From Moniliella sp. 'wahieum' (Eukaryota; Basidiomycota; Moniliellomycetes; Moniliellales; Moniliellaceae), in NCBI GenBank assembly GCA_003971905.1, contig RSEE01000048.1, positions 124,001 through 188,000 on the forward strand: DNA of 64,000 nucleotides, given 5' to 3'. The notes under the pieces are model-generated. The model saw only the letters and a list, made by a program, of their open reading frames with translations, did no database searches and was not told where the DNA came from. The translations under genes were made by a program, and so were the position numbers. The stretch's first letter is position 1. The number at the start of each line of letters is the position of its first letter. Below, one piece after another: positions 11,411 through 23,827 of the stretch.

Positions 11411-13979
11411 GAGCGGCGCTGAGGTGCGAGGACACGCAATGCTGCAAACAAGGTCACACAATAAATGAATGGTCGATCGTTTAATTTCATGTCCCACCTT
11501 GTTCCACTCGCCCACCTCTGATATCTGAGATCCCCATGCTGGCAGGACAGGGCAGCACTCTGAGTACGGACCTCTAACTCCCGACATGTCTGACATCTGA
11601 CACTTGGTACCACCTCTCGCATATCGCATGCTCACAATACAACTGGCAGTATGACATGCAATGACAATGTAAGGCTGTGCCTTGCTCGGTGTGCCCAGTG
11701 ATATATAGTCCAAACACTTGAAAAGCATCCTCGCCGTTCTTCTCTCATTTATTATTGTTCTCTCTGCGTGTGGCATGTTGGTTCATTGGATGGTTTCAAA
11801 TCCTTCATACACTGAAACTTCCAACAATTGCTACTACAATGGACCGCATGCGGATGATGCAAGCGTCAAAAGCTGGCAGGCTCATAAACACACGTTGCTT
11901 ATGCGATCAAAAGCACTCTTTACACACACGTTTTATATGTCAGGAAACTCAGCACAGAGGTACTGAGTACTTGTCTCACAGTACAGTGGCTGCAATAACA
12001 ACAAAACTGCCTGGGTAACATATATTTCAACAAATATATATGCCAAAGTGGCCATCATGACAGGGTATCTTTTTTGATGCAATTCTTCTTCATCTTGCAC
12101 TATATAGAAAGGTCCACGTTCAACAGAACTCGTCTTCACATTAACTTGAAGCTTGACATGCGCTTGACATTCAATGACAATCTCTTAAAATGAAAGGATG
12201 AGGCTTTTTGCTCTTCAAGCAGCACACTTTACAGGGTGTTGTATAGGGCCGGCGCGTATAGCCCACACAGGGCTCAATGGAGCCACAAGGTATTCGGGCC
12301 CTCGAGCTTTTCGGCCTCTCCTGAGGCCGAAGGCCGAAGGCTCTCAGTATCTCAGCTCATCTCCTTGCCCCCCCCACATATTGTTCTTCCCGGGTCTGAA
12401 GATTTTTACACTCTGATAACTGCGTGGTCACTCTCTTCGCGTGTTTTGAGTATCGTGGTCACCGTGGTAGGCTAAAATGAACGTACTTTCAATGGTCGAC
12501 CTCCGTGGATTACCAAGGGGGGTCCAAAAGGGCTATTCACCTGTTACATGTTAGCTATGCTATATCCATGCAGAGATCAACATGTGATCCTTTCTCCCGA
12601 AATATGACCACTGAGCTGAGGGTCCGGGAGATCCCAGGACGGACCCTGTCAGGTTCTGGACCAGCTATACAATGGCGTGTTTCATCCCTAATTCAATAAT
12701 ATTCGTTCCTTTCTATTTTTCCCTTTGGGTCTATTATAGTCAGTTGTCTAATGGCGCCCCACTAACCGCCACTATACAAGAAAAGGGAACACGCCCCCAC
12801 TGTGTTCCTTGCATGCCCTTGCTTCCCCCCCGGCTCCTATTGATGTAGGCGTAAGAGGAGATTACTCGTTACGACCGTATTATATTGTGATCAGGTCGAT
12901 CATCATGTCGGGATGACATGATGACATTATGATCAGCAACGAGGCCATGAGATATGTGCATATGCGATGCACATGATGAGCTCATGAACGTTGAACCCTC
13001 TCCCCCGTCCGCGTCAGGGACTCACACATATTAGTAGAACAAAGTGCGTACTGAGTAGGGTATAATATGCAATCTTCTCGCGCGCGGGAGCATGTCATGT
13101 TTCATGCTGCACTGTGTGCCCACAGTTACCAGTTACTAGCTACATGTTACTGAAAGCAATGAGTTAATGGTGGTGAAGGCGATACATAGTTATGGCATTA
13201 TCGTTGGTTCTGTAATTTCCTCAAGAGAGGGTGTATACCTCATCGCACTTTTTGCTATTAAAACGTTGATACAGAACGACTGAAGCAGACGCAGCAAGGC
13301 GAGTCCCAACAACAATCACCCGATAGCACTTCCTTGTTGTGTATTGAGAACAAGATTATCTCCGCAACGACTCTACCCCAAAAACACAGATACACGCGGA
13401 CGAGAAGCGATGAAGAGTGTGTCGTGATAGAGCAGAAGGTGCCCCACCAGCCTTGGATGGAGGGAAGAGGAAGGAACGTAGGGCATAATGGCCCACGAGA
13501 TGTATAAGTATCTTGTTCATAGACATCACCCCCTCTCTCCCTTCCCCTTCCCCCTCGTCCCATATCAGAACCACATCCTCCATCCCCTCCCCCGTATTAA
13601 TACGCCAGAAGCTTGGCCGTACACCACTACCAGGCTATTTGACCTGCAGGTACGTCAGGTCCTCCATGCCGGTTCCATAAGGTCAGCGGGTATTGATTCT
13701 GGTCCACCCGGCCGACTCTCAGTGTGTTGAGCCGGATGGCCGCAGTCACGGCGTTGCAGCACCCGCAGTCCGAGGGCCTACTGTAGGATGCAGACCGACG
13801 GAAAAGCAGCATCACCCATACGGTCCTCATACCGGGCTATTGGCCCGTGGTCCTCTCATTTGGAGTATGGAAGGTGTGGAGGCTGCTTAGGCTATTGACC
13901 CTACTTGGCTCTTTTTGGTTATAATCCTGCCTGAGCTCTACTGAAGTCCAAACCCGAAGAAGTTAATCAGGCGAATCAC

Positions 13980-14032
13980 TCATCACATGTCACCCATGAT
14001 ATGTGATGTGTTGCATGTGACATGTGATGTTG
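13980..14032. repeat. ACATGT array
   Basis: Reiterated CACATGTCA / GCATGTGACATGTGATG words upstream of VPS28, similar to the array at 47005-47030. Confidence 0.75.
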
Positions 14033-14249
14033 CAAGTAAAGACGCCAGCGCTTATCAGCATTCTATGGCTCCAGAAACGACTGGACGGCGGAATTGCTCA
14101 TGTAAGCGCATCGCTGCCCCGGGCGGGATTTGGAGGTGGTAGCTGGGTGTGGATCCCCAAGGGGTGTACAACTAGCTGTAGAGCCGGCAGTTGCGATGTT
14201 GGCGCCTCTCCCTTAAGCCCTTTCGCAGCCGGTACGCTCCACCCCCACC

Positions 14250-15186
14250 ATGTCCATCGGCCAGTTCGAAGAGGCACGCCTCTTCACCACCAATGCCGAG
14301 CGTGAACGTTGGGAGACGCAGGCCACCCTCTTTTCTGTCATTGTGTCGCTGGACTTCTGGAGCGCGCATACGTTCGTGGAAGCGTACCCGAATCGGAGTA
14401 GGTCTTCCCTGTTGCTTGTCGTACTTGCGCTTGGGATCGGGTTGACCTTGTCTTGTCTCTCTTCTTCAATCCAGCTACACTCCCGCATGCAATAAGATGC
14501 TGACGCAGTGCAAAACGCTCCTAAACCTCATTACGTCTGAGCAGCAATCTACCGACGTCCGAGCGGGTGCTCCGCCGCCCATCACGAGCGTGGAGGATTT
14601 CATGAAGCATTATCGCGTATGTCGACGACGACTGGGGACTTATGGGATTCTATTTGCATTACTAACCGCCTACATACTCTGCCAAAGATGGACCATCCAG
14701 GCGCGCTGCACCGCCTCACAGTGGGTGTTCCAGCTACTGTGGAGCATGCGTCGGCTGGGCAGGGATCTGCGGCGGACCGCGCCAAGTGGGTAGCCGAGAT
14801 GACGCAAGCATGGATCACGTTAATGGACGCTCTCAAGCTCCGCATGCACGCCAAGGACCAACTTCACCCCTTCTCTCTGAGTTGATGGCGACCTGGGCTC
14901 GGTCGGAGTCACAGGAGGACAGTGAAGGTCGGGGAAGGATGCTGCATTGGTAAGGAGGCATTTTCCTTTCCACATGCGTTCAATACATTCGAGTACTGAC
15001 CTTTTTCCAGGCTCATTACTCTTAACCAGATGAAGGTCAGCGATGAGCTGTCAGAGGAGCAAGCACGACAGGTAAGTCCTTTCATCCTTTCTACCAAGGG
15101 GCGGTGCTGACTATTTAATCTGCTAGATGCGGTACGAAGTGGAGTTAGCGTACAATGCTTGGTTCCACAGCTTGCAGTCGAGCTGA
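14250..15186 (+). CDS. VPS28: ESCRT-I subunit Vps28
   Basis: Vps28 is part of the ESCRT-I complex that sorts ubiquitinated cargo into multivesicular bodies. The first exon from ATG 14250 encodes FTTNAERERWETQATLFSVI. Introns are 14398-14474, 14617-14687, 14950-15010 and 15072-15126, all GT..AG. The joined exons give YTPACNKMLTQCKTLLNLI, SVEDFMKHYRM, LHRLTVGVPATVEH, TLMDALKLRMHAKDQLHP, then LITLNQMKVSDELSEEQARQ and MRYEVELAYNAWFHSL, ending at TGA 15186. The N-terminal core-binding and C-terminal four-helix regions are both present. Two single-nt deletions are needed, near 14352 and near 14868, where flanking residues match the family in different frames. An upstream coding exon is possible but not needed. 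Confidence 0.93.
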
Positions 15187-15722
15187 TTGCTTGCCCTTCA
15201 GCCCGCGACGGCCTTCCTCGGCGACGCTGTTGCTTGTACTTGTATACCATCTCTCACTCACATTCATGTCATTTCGTGGGTGGTTCTAACAACACTTCAT
15301 ATGTATGTACCTGTTAGTTGACATTGCTCTCAGTGAGCTTTGATTCAATTGTCAAGTCTGGCTTGCAGTGTTGGAGAGCAACTAGCGAATGATAGTAAGT
15401 AGAACATTTGTACGGGTTATACACACCCCAATTTTCAAGATGTTGCTCCAACAAGTTATCAATAAAAGACAGAAATGCATCTAAGAGTTCACCTACGTCA
15501 GAAGCCCACCCTTCCTTCAGTTCCTGACCGAAAACTTTTCTTATTTATACGCCATGCGGATCATGTGATGAGATCGATGAGACCGCTGTCATGATTACCA
15601 CAACATGCATGTGTTATCTTCTTCCGAAGTGAACTGGGCATAGAAATGAGGTGCCATACGGAGTAAGAAACAAACACAGGTTACTCCCGCCTTAGAGCTT
15701 TGGTGTGGGCTCTCCATTAGTG
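15187..15722. other. convergent intergenic region
   Basis: This lies between the 3' ends of VPS28 (+) and the FAD oxidoreductase (-). It is AT-rich, with no coding signal and no recognisable repeat. Confidence 0.6.
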
Positions 15723-17447
15723 TCAGAGGCCAAGTTCACGTGGCGGTAGTCCACCCGGTCTTGGGTCGCACGATTCAGTCCCAGCGGTAAGCAGCTGGAA
15801 GAAGAGTAGCTTTTCCCACTCTACGGATGTGAGATTAGACGGCAACCCAGCCCAAGAACGCTGCATCAGCCGGGCCACCCCACGGGCACAGGTCGAGGCT
15901 CGTGCCATACCATGTCCATGAAACCCGACACAGACAAAGAGATTCGAACTTGGCTGGGCTGAGACTTGTAAAGCACCAGTATGAGCCAGAGGAAGCTCAC
16001 CAAACGTACCTGCCAAGGGTCAGTACCAGTATCTATGCACGATTCATCAGGACTCACGGGAGGCTATCCTTAGTATATCCAAGGATGCCAGACCAGACCC
16101 GCTCCAGACCTTCTCCCGCCGAGCGTCCCAATCAGTAAAGTGCGTTCGGGAAGGAAGAGAAAAAATTGGCCACTCGTGTCAGGGCATCCCGCACTTCCGG
16201 GTCTTGGGTTCCCGCCACATCCTGCCAGACCGGGAGAGTCATCGATGGATGAACGAACGACTTGGTCATTGTCAAGGCGGAATTTGCTCCGCCCAAGATC
16301 CACGTCCCATCGGAACCGAGCGGACGTGGGACAAAATACTCGTAGCCAAACGTGCTGTTTTGAGAGACATCGTATAGGGGAGCACACCCTTCCGCGCATA
16401 GCCACCTTGTTGTTCAGGCAGTCGCGCCATGCCGCTGAACGATTGAGAAGGGACGATGGCACTGCACCAGGCACGACGTGGGTAAACATGCTTCTGAAAA
16501 ATAGGAAGAAGATGAGGCGTGTAGGCATTTGTAGCCACTAGGACTTGCCGCGCTCGAATTGTCCCCCCTTTTGGCCGGACCCGAGGCGAGAGTGGCTTTC
16601 CATGTACCGTCGGAAAGCTGAGCAAGTTGGTCGACGGGTGCCTGGGTGTATACATCCAGCCCCCTCTGGATTAGCCGCGCGATGAGGGAGGTGACAAAAC
16701 GGTAAGGGAACATACTAGCCGCAGGCCAGGTGACCATCCCCAACGCGTCCTTTACCCGGGTGACCTGCTGAGCCTCCTCGGCATCCTGACAAAATCGTAC
16801 TTGCGGATCGATGCCCCCCCACTGAGTGTACTTGTCAAACGCATCCCGCTCACGCTCCAAAGCCCCCTTGTGAGAAAGACGTCAATGGTGGTACAAGGAG
16901 TAAAGTCACACTCGATCTGTTCGGCAGCCACAAGCCTGGCTAAATATGCCAGCGTCTCGCGCTCATTGAGCAGAACCTTGTGCGCCATTTCTTCGCCCAA
17001 GACAGCGGAAAAGCGAGGAAAGGAAGAAAATGCATCTGGACGCACATGCCCTCCATTGCGCCCGTCGCTCCCGAGCTGACCTCTCGCGCTTCCAGCATCA
17101 CCACACGAGGCGGGACCGGAGCTTGCGATGAAGATGTCGGCGCAGACCCGCTCACGTCGGTTTCTGACGGGGTCAGCAAGTTGTAAGCCGCCACGGTGCC
17201 GGCAATGCCGGACCCAATGATCAGCACGTCTCACCTCCTCTGGAAGGGGCTTGTAGGCGTTCAAGCCAATCAGACTTTGTGCCTTGCCCCTAGCCAGCCA
17301 GTAGGAGATGCTGCCCTCCTCATGTGGCAACCCAGTGGCGGAGGTATAGCCCTGGTCCTTGGAATCGGGGCCATTGGGAGGTGGTGGCGGTGGCGGTGGA
17401 GTATCTTCAGCACTCGTATCTACACAGCTATTACAGAAAGCACCCAC
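15723..17447 (-). CDS. FAD-dependent oxidoreductase (DAO family)
   Basis: This belongs to the D-amino-acid-oxidase-like (DAO) superfamily of fungal FAD oxidoreductases; the substrate is unknown. Near the N-terminus SISYWLARG is followed after a frame change (about 17230) by the Rossmann motif LIIGSGIAGTVAAYNLL. Next come VVMLEAREVSSGATG and RNGGHVRPDAF (the usual GATGRNGGH flavin-contact motif), VTWPAASMFPYRFVTSLIAR, RARQVLVATNAYTPHLLP, FLFLPERTLLIGTLG and, near the C-terminus, VCVGFHGHGMARA followed by CARGVARL. The last motif follows an intron of about 16010-15960. At least four frame changes occur. The start is unsettled: no ATG opens the first recognised frame, so an upstream exon or another indel is likely. 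Confidence 0.8.
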
Positions 17448-17679
17448 ATATAGTGAGTCCTACTTTAATAGTTTGAGTGGCCCGTTCGCAGCCGCGAGGC
17501 CTGGACCGTGTAGAATTGGGGCACTCGCTCACCCTCACCGGCGAGGTCACCGGTCACCGCACACACCTGCTTCAGACTGAAATGTTTCGTTTGATTGGCG
17601 CAGGCGGTCTAATAAAAACCACTTCGACACAAGGCTCATAGTGCTCACAGTGCCGACACCGCAACGACGCCATTACTTC

Positions 17680-19995
17680 TCATTCGGAAAAGGTGCTTTC
17701 TCCTCCTGGAGATCCTGTGTGTGACAGCTTCATAGTCCGGGAGGCCTGCTCACGCTCGGCCTTGAGTGCGGCAAAAGATTTGTTGCGCACAGTCGAAGTT
17801 TGAGTGATGGGCCGGATGGCAGGCGGCACGGGTTGTCAGCTGCTTGGTCCTCCCCCATGGCGAGCCCAAACGTGAAGGTGCGAGTCGATGGCGGGCGGCA
17901 GGGCTTCTGATGGGGTGACCACGCCATGCTTTCGCAGAGCAGAGGGGGTGGAGATTCCATTTCCTGGATCAATGGCTTCGGGAGGAGGAGGTGCCACCGG
18001 TTCTGGTACCAAGGTTTCTGGAGGTGGGGATCAATCTCCTGGATCAAAGGCGCAGCTTTTCGAATGGGGCGTAGAACGATTGGCAGCAATACTGGAACGC
18101 CCTCCAAGAGCAGGCCGGCCGCGTTATTGGAGATGTACTCCTCTTCAAATCGCTCGGCCGCACGGAACCCAGCCTCAAATTCAGTACGTTGCGCCTCGGA
18201 TTCGAGAGCGGTACGCTGCGTTTGCAGCTGACCCATGACCGAGCGCGGTTCCTCCGCACACCAGCACTGATGAAGGAGGGAGCGGGTTCAGGTAGGGATC
18301 CATCACCAGATAGGTAGCTGCCAAGTAGAAAAGCCACTTGCGTTGCATCATCTCCCCCGTCCGATGGCATGCTTAGACCGGCGCGGATGAGGGCCCTGTC
18401 TTGTCTTGTGTAACCGAAGATCTGCTGCAGAATCAGGCATGTGGGTGCCAAGAAGTGGTAGAGATCGTAGCCATGCTCAGGAGAAGTGGATATGCTCCTA
18501 CCTTCCTGCACCACCTCTGCATCGGAGAAGGAGGGGCGCTTCGGCTGTGGTTGAGTGCAACTCCGACATGATCCATCCAGTTGTTCGTCGGTAGCTTCTT
18601 TACAGCACCGTCATTCACCACTTCTTGGATGTGCGACCGAGTTAGGAGTGTTTGAGCGTCAGCCAGTACGTCTTGAAGAAGTCAGAAGGGCCCCTCCTCG
18701 CTCTGTGCCGTGAGCGGGGAGAGAAAAAACTGGCATGCTTGTTCCACGTTGGATAGCACCATTTCGCTCACGCGCCGTTGTGATGCCGCCAGCTCCCTGA
18801 TATTGATAGATTCTTCTTCGATGAAGGAGGGACGAATGGTGTGAGAAACGGGAGCAGACGGATGAGGACATCGAGCAAAGCCTGGCGAGTCGGTCCCTGA
18901 AGCTCAAATGAGCTCAGATGGTGCACGCCCACCTGACGGACACAAATGTGTATACCAAGACAACATAAACCACATTGAACCGTAGTCAGGGGAGTAGCGC
19001 CCCCTGAACGCTCTCATTTCCTTGAGCTTGGATAGCATGGCCTCCCGGCTCCGCTGCACATAGTGCGAGTGAGCCGTTGTAACGATGCATCAAATTCCTT
19101 GGCATCACTTGGGGTAGAAGGCAGGTGGAGGCGAGAGGAAAGCTAGATGTCACTCCAAGTCGTGCTCGGCTGTCCACCAAGGGCCGTCGTCCTCTTGCGA
19201 CTTGACAGCGTCGGTTGGGATCGTAGCTTCTGGCCGTGGTGGTTCAGATGTGGTACTTTCCCCTTCTTCCTCGGGTATACCATCGATAAGGGCACGCTGA
19301 TCGGGTCGTTGATGATGGCCTTGAACTCTTGACTTCTTCCGGCTCGAGAAGGGACATGAGTTGCTCATCCGTGAGTGAATCTGAGGGAAAAGACAGTATG
19401 TTAGTTCCACTTTTTGATTCGAAAAAATAGCAGACATACCCTAAGTCTTGCTCTGTGATCTCTTCGGTCTGACTCGGTCTTCTCTTCGGGGGCAGCACCG
19501 AAATTTTCCCAGTCCAACTGCTCCAGACGATGCAAGGATCGCCATCATGCGCCCGCTCTCCCTCCTCAGCGACGGAGCGGGCCTGGCTCTCTGCGCATCG
19601 CCATACGCTCTGGACCCAATTGCAATGGACAACGAAGCGTTGTCGTTGTTCTGGGTTCGCGCGCTCATGTGCAGCCAGAGAGCGGCCTGAGCAAGGGACT
19701 GCTGGCCAAAATGTTCAGCACATTTTCCGTGCGCAGGGCTGGTATAGCATGCCTTGCTGCAGTAGGGAACATTACAATGGGGACAGATGTACTTGGCCTG
19801 CGCGATACCACAACTAATAAGAAACGCATCAGTCAGCTGGTCAACAGCGCGTAGGAATTGCAAGCACGTACAGACCACATAAACGTCTAGCAAGCGCTTG
19901 AGCTCCCTGGACTTTGCCTGGGACAGGCCTGCACCGACACCCTGGCTAACACGCTCCTTGCGCAAGGCGCGGCGGATGTTTAACAGATCTTCCAT
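17680..19995 (-). CDS. zf-HIT protein, ZNHIT2-like
   Basis: ATG at 19995 opens a frame with an RELKRLLDVYVVC lead and a HIT-type zinc finger: CGIAQAKYICPHCNVPYC then SKACYTSPAHGKCAEHF. Downstream are LTDEQLMSLLEPEEVK (about 19370) and GPWWTAEHDLE (about 19155), which resemble the PWW segment of ZNHIT2. Helical segments follow (LYHFLAPTCLILQQI, TEFEAGFRAAERFEEEY) and a tail VRNKSFAALKAEREQ before TGA at 17680. ZNHIT2 proteins act with R2TP/HSP90 in assembling snRNP and RNA polymerase complexes. Several frame changes and introns lie between these pieces, and two adjacent genes cannot be fully excluded for the part below about 18600. Confidence 0.68.
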
Positions 19996-20789
19996 CTTCC
20001 GTTGCGGGTCTGTTTAATGTTGGTTGCTCCCTTGTCCAGAGGCATCCCTGGGCAAGGTGGTGGATGGGGGGATGTTGGCGCCGTCCAGCCTTGCCACAAA
20101 AAAAGCCGACGGAGCAACACCATCCGTTTGTTTCAACATTTAAATTATGCAACTAAGTTGTGGGCCAGGGTTTGAAAGGTGGATGAGCGTCGACAGGCGC
20201 CGGCAGGGCGCTATGCTGATGCACGATGAGCGCGTCGATGTCAATCGTCGAGATAAGTACTAGGAATTGGGTACAGACGAGCAGAATGGAAAAGAAGGCT
20301 CGATACGCACGGCTTGACTTCTCCCGTTCATTTACCCACCCAAACTCAATAGCATAAGGAGAAAAACAAAAAGGCCGCAAGAGAGGAAAAGAAAGAGAAG
20401 GCACGCATATGCATTTTGCAGTGAGGTTGAGGTATCGGATGCGTGCGGGGTAAGGGGAGAAAGAGAAAGGGACAGAGATGAAGCAAGACGCACAAGCGCA
20501 GTGCCACGGAACTGGAATATGCGGCCTGATCTCCGAAAGAGCTAAAACAAATGGCAGTGTTGGGCCTACGACCGTCCTAACGTCCTGAGCACTGGCACAG
20601 GATCCTGCGTTGTACCCGGCGCAGGCGAAGGAGTAGATGTTGATCGGGAAGAACGCCACGGCAGCCAGGAGGAAAAAATGGTGAGCCGCGGCTTTGGCAC
20701 TTGGGTGCAGAGGGGAGAAATTGAAGCCTGGCCTAGGATCCTCGTCTGTGCTTCCTGTCCCCGCTGCGGAAACCAGGGGGGATTTGTGA

Positions 20790-22686
20790 CTAGAGGCAGG
20801 ATCCGTTTCCGCCCCTAGTGGCGATCCCGGTGCCTTTCGAGCAGCGGGTGAAGGCGCGTACTTTGACGAGGGGTGTGAGCTGAGCAGCTGGAACAGAATG
20901 TTCGTTGTTCTGTGCCCCACCGCGGTTTGTGGACTGGCCAGAATCCACTCCTCCAGGCGAAAGAGGGGGTTGGGGTCCCAGGCGAGACGGACGAGGGGGG
21001 CTGGAAGGTAATTTAGGCGACAAGGAAGATAGGGCCGTGGGTTTTCCGGGCGGCAACACGCGGATGGAGGAGCCAATCCAGGAGGATGGCCTGCTCGTCG
21101 CGGCCGAACTGAGAGGGGAACCAGGACCGGAGGAGGGTACGCGGAGGCGAGTGCGCGGGGAGGATCGAAAAGAAGGATGCCCGATGCTGGTGGGAGTGAA
21201 GGGACCCGGGTCAGAAGTGTAGGTGACAGTCAAGTTTTTCAAGTTGGGCAATATAGCGCGCAGATCTAGAACGGCCATGCCGAGCTTTCGCAGTAAGTTC
21301 TCAATATCCTTCTCGAGGAGGTACGGCATAGTCAAACCGATACCGCTCGTGCTCCCCTTCAAGGTAGAGTGGGAATACCCTGGGGCCTAGTTGAGGGGAG
21401 ATGTCATCGTGCACCACCCCCCAGCTTCCAGCTTGTGCCATATCGTAGTGCAGAGGGATCCCCAAGTACATGGACAGGAGCGTGACCAATTGCACTACCA
21501 GCGCCAAGCCTGAAGCCATATTGTTCGACTCATAACGCGCGCTAGCAGTCGCTCTGGGTCAAGGGGATCGGAGGAGGTACGCGATGGGGCGGGGGGCGGG
21601 GGCGTCGTCATTGGAAGGTGCAACAGGGACAGGTAAGAGGATACCGTGGATGCTGAATAGTAAAGCCGATGCATCGACAGGTACGATGGGATAGACTTCT
21701 TCCAGTTTTGAACGAGCAATTGGCGCCGCAGATGGATGTGGTGTTCAATTTCTTCTAGCTGAACCCGTTGGGCATCCACTTTTTGTTGGTATCCTGTCGC
21801 TTCTCGCTCTACGCCCAGTTTGAGCAATTTCTCCCGGGCCTGGGTTAATCGGTTCCTCCGAGCGGCTAGGTCCGCCTGGCGAGAAGCTACCTTGTAACGC
21901 AACAGGGCCAGATGTGACTGGGAGGATCGGGAGAGTGACTCCGCTCGACGCACCATGCACCCTCTCCACCGTTCCTCCGATGGGGGCTCCCATCGGGGTA
22001 GATTGTCCCTTCGATTTGCGCGAGCCTCGTCCTGGTTAGATTGGCCTGAAGAACATCCTTCCCATCAGAAAGAGCAGGGCGAGGACCGGTGCAGGAAGAT
22101 GGGGGACTGGACGACTCGTTAAAAGCCCGCTCCACGTCGTGCTTGGCCAGAACGGCCTGTTCGATTGCCGCATCGCGCTCGAGCGTGGCCAATTGCCACT
22201 CGGCCTGGATCGAGAGGAGTTTCTTCAGTTCCTCGATCGTGTACGTCTCTGCCTCTGCGCGCCGTGGTGGAGGGAGCAGCAGGCGGAAGTGGATCGAGCT
22301 GGGACAGATCGGCCGACGAGCGCGCAGACATCCGGCCTTGGCTCGTGAGCGGAAGCACCGATGCGGCTGGTGCTCCTGATGACGACAGGGCGGTGATGGC
22401 GATGGCGATGGCGATGGCGAGGCCGATGGTGGCGGGGGGTGGTCGGCTTCAAGAGGCATGAGTAGCCAGACAAGGGGCGGCTGCTCCTCGATTGAGCGGC
22501 AGCGGCGCAAGAAGGGCGCCGGTGCGGATGGGGCTGATGCAGGGTTGGTTGTCGCGGGCCAGGCCAGGCGCTGTCTGAGAGATACAGCTGTGACAGTAGC
22601 GACAGCCTCTGCTGGTTAGACTGACGCATGGCTGCTACGGGGGTCAGCAGGTCCCGCCTGTTCCAGCCAGGCCAAATTCCGCTCAT
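20790..22686 (-). CDS. VPS38: Vps38/UVRAG-like subunit of PI3-kinase complex II
   Basis: The family binds Vps34-Vps15-Vps30/Beclin and directs the lipid kinase to endosomes. ATG 22686 opens an N-terminal part with RQSNQQRLSLLSQLYL. A long coiled coil follows (TYTIEELKKLLSIQAEWQL, LAARRNRLTQAREKLLKLGV, QLEEIEHHIHLRRQLLVQNW). The conserved C-terminal domain reads MASGLALVVQLVTLLSMYLG, IPLHYDMAQAGSW, RVFPLYLEGEHERYRFDYAV, LLEKDIENLLRKLGMAVLDL and LPNLKNLTV. This is the UVRAG/Atg14 fold signature (FPLY, the 'EKDIENL' helix, LPNLKNL). The tail is Ser/Pro-rich. An open alternative frame of 307 codons reaches 20153, so the true end may lie there. At least three frame changes are needed. Confidence 0.82.
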
Positions 22687-22892
22687 TGCCGGAAACGTTC
22701 ATTTTCTGCGGGCTACCCTGGTCGAACCCCTCCTAAGAGTCCCACACAGTGTGCTCACTGATATATATAACTGATAGCTCTCTTGCGCCTGCCCGCTCTT
22801 GCATCGATCGCTCAGAACATCACCCTCACAGGAAATGCCCCTCACTCGGGACGGGGTTACACGAGAACATGGAATGCAGAAGATGAGGTCGT

Positions 22893-23817
22893 TTAGTAGC
22901 AGATGCGGTAAGAGCAGTATCGCCCAGCCGTCTCGGACGCTGATAAAAAAGAACGGACGGATCAGTATTACTGACTGATCCAACAACTTTCCAGCAGGGT
23001 GAAGGACACGTACGCCGAATGATCCGAAACTACTTGCCCCCGGGCCAGGCCAAAGTAGCGAGCAACCGGGTCCGTGGGAAGGATACGGGGAAGCTGATTT
23101 TCCTTCAATCGGCTGAGAAACAGAAGTGGGGCGGGTGCATTAACCGGTGAGCGATTATTCCAAGATCAGGGAGGGTATGGGACTACTAGCGGGCAAGCAG
23201 CCTCCTTCTCCATGGAGTCATAACTTCGTGGGTAGGCACAAGTGTATGGGGTGATGTTGACCAGGAGCGAGGCCTCGTCGAAGTCCTCGAGGACAAACTG
23301 GTGCTGCATCCCTTCCAGCACTTCTTCGCTATCGGGGTCATTTGGACCAAATAATGATTCCCCGGTGGATGTGTTGCTGCTCCAAAGCACCAATGAATTG
23401 GCGCATCGTCTTGATACCCACATTCGGTTCGTCAGAGTAAAATACATAGATCTTCTACATCCCCGAGCCGTCGCCAGTCGCGTGGAGCGGATCATTTTTA
23501 TCTGCCTCGGCAAAAAGTGAAGGGCTTTCCGGTCCACGTTGCCGCTGGGGGCAAATGCGGCTTGGAATTCTGCAAGCGAAATGTTGATCTCCTCGTCCGA
23601 GACTTGGTAGCCCTACCAAAGCCGGAAAAAAGCTGGAGTCAGCAGCCCATTTCGGTCACGCATACCTATCTCCCTCTGGTATCCCCCCCCCCCCGCCCAC
23701 ACACACCTCAGCGCATGCAAATAGCACACAATGAAAAGAACATACCCGATCCCGGACAAGCTCGTGGATGGTGCGGTTGACGCGCCAGAGACGGGCAACC
23801 TGCTTTTCCTCTTCCAT
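22893..23817 (-). CDS. RPB5: RNA polymerases I, II and III subunit RPABC1 (Rpb5)
   Basis: Shared essential subunit of all three nuclear RNA polymerases. Exon 1 starts at ATG 23817 and encodes [19 protein letters not shown] long intron (about 23609-23742, with a 12-G run) precedes [20 protein letters not shown] and VDRKALHF. Other frames then give [36 protein letters not shown], and [20 protein letters not shown] followed by RGQVV. After a second intron (about 22938-23011) the last exon reads [14 protein letters not shown] and TAA at 22893. This is the canonical jaw-plus-assembly domain order and length. At least four single-nt indels are needed (about 23520, 23460, 23350, 23030), although the gene is essential and every block is well conserved. 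Confidence 0.95.
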
Positions 23818-23827
23818 GATGTGGTGG

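Larger units (their letters stand above)
10014..14249. other. gene-free stretch rich in short palindromic arrays
   Basis: Four kilobases between the HMG factor and VPS28 contain no recognisable gene. The stretch includes a half-copy of the inverted-repeat family (10384-10470), dense palindrome-derived arrays (10636-11410, 13980-14032), and positions 13270-13345, which diverge modestly from 45835-45912 (shared core CCGATAGyACTTCCTyGTTGTG). The segment 13480-13600 is CT-rich and promoter-like. Confidence 0.5.

Noticed and set aside
11718-11966. Small secreted-looking peptide (hydrophobic KSILAVLLSFIIVLSACG start)
   Set aside because: The frame has no ATG at its start (it begins at TTG). It is surrounded by equally open frames, and no intron or promoter context supports it.
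15935-15955. tRNA B-box-like GTTCGAATC on the minus strand
   Set aside because: It lies in the FAD oxidoreductase intron. No matching A box or cloverleaf can be built around it.
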